A stretch of 64,000 bases of DNA from Synechococcus sp. PCC 7502 (lineage in GTDB: Bacteria > Cyanobacteriota > Cyanobacteriia > Pseudanabaenales > Pseudanabaenaceae), in NCBI RefSeq assembly GCF_000317085.1, contig NC_019702.1:3068394-3132393 (forward strand). Direction: 5' to 3'. Position numbers and translations under genes: made by a program. The notes below the pieces were generated by a model. That model did no database searches. It saw nothing but the letters and a program-made list of their open reading frames with translations, and was not told the DNA's origin. Each line of letters starts with the position of its first letter. Positions within the stretch are counted from its first letter, which is position 1. This document shows, piece after piece, positions 63,801-64,000 of the stretch.

Positions 63801-64000
63801 GAGCCTGTTTCATATCTCATGAGTAGCAATTCTTTTTAGCATCAAACGAATAAAGCAAAGATTGAGTTTAGCTGTAGCATTAACGAGAGTTCTCTCAAAG
63901 TTCTTAACTAAGATTTTGCATCTTTCAACCCAAGCATTTGACCTTTCAATTACCCACCTTGTCGGCACAACTACAAACCCAGACAGACCTTTTTCTGCCT
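63801..64000 (-). mobile_element. IS5-family copy 6, cut by window end
   Basis: Begins GAGCCTGTTTCATAT after TATA (63797-63800) and shows the end of orfB, leftward, with the catalytic Glu region (IERSNAW). The rest lies outside the window. It interrupts the Crp-like gene. Confidence 0.92.

Noticed and set aside
1-64000. tRNA or rRNA genes
   Set aside because: No TTCGA-type T-loop with matching cloverleaf and no rRNA-like stretch was found by eye.

Overview
The window looks like a chromosomal segment of a filamentous or Pseudanabaena-like cyanobacterium. The evidence is the abundance of the cyanobacterial HIP1 octamer (GCGATCGC) in most genes, the cyanobacterial DUF3769/OstA-like envelope protein, a tiny photosystem-II-type membrane protein, and the DUF and regulator families present. 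No rRNA or tRNA gene was recognised by eye.

Layout. (1) 1-6.8 kb is an ordinary housekeeping block: the end of a histidine phosphatase, then leftward murE, fabH, plsX, a DUF3769 envelope protein, a flavin reductase-like protein and a 44-residue membrane protein. (2) 6.8-10.5 kb is repeat-rich and IS-rich: a GIY-YIG protein, an IS701-type remnant, an intact 906-bp IS5-family element and a diverged partial relative. (3) 10.5-15.5 kb is a decayed defence island: a CRISPR leader-like segment cut off by an IS end, cas2, a C-terminally truncated type I-D cas10d, and upstream of it DUF5615/DUF433 and HepT/MntA toxin-antitoxin pairs, facing a WYL regulator. (4) 15.9-21.3 kb holds a methyltransferase and two fragments of SRAP-domain genes that bracket an IS1-type remnant and a GC-richer cluster of three secreted-protein genes. 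(5) 21.3-25.9 kb holds an AIM24 protein, a GIY-YIG remnant, an XRE-ImmA/IrrE plus PIN module, a broken IS1 and a broken IS5 copy. (6) 25.9-35.7 kb carries an MBL-fold/diiron protein, several small unknown genes, a nonsense-interrupted aldo-keto reductase, SulP and DUF2252 genes, and a broken reverse transcriptase gene followed by a convincing integron attC-like site. (7) 35.9-44.4 kb is a metabolic/detoxification block under TetR- and HxlR-type regulators. (8) 44.6-50.4 kb has an unknown 394-residue protein, a nucleotidyltransferase pair, and a redox-type two-component operon. (9) 50.8-64 kb has an EmrAB-like efflux pair, pirin, a zinc-free alcohol dehydrogenase split by IS5, azoreductase, an isochorismatase-fold hydrolase, dps and CDGSH remnants, a NarL-type two-component system whose kinase has an in-frame stop, and a Crp-like gene cut by IS5.

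How it works together. Much of the right half handles electrophiles, quinones and oxidants (azoreductase, quinone reductases, pirin, SDR, MOSC, Dps, CDGSH, efflux). The whole window shows active genome erosion: six copies or part-copies of one IS5 family, two IS1-type remnants, small inverted-repeat elements, and at least ten pseudogenes. The most notable points are the IS5 copy that splits an oxidoreductase gene yet supplies an overlapping ATGA restart codon for it, the reverse transcriptase gene that appears to sit in an integron-like cassette, and the collapsed type I-D CRISPR locus translationally coupled to a toxin-antitoxin pair.
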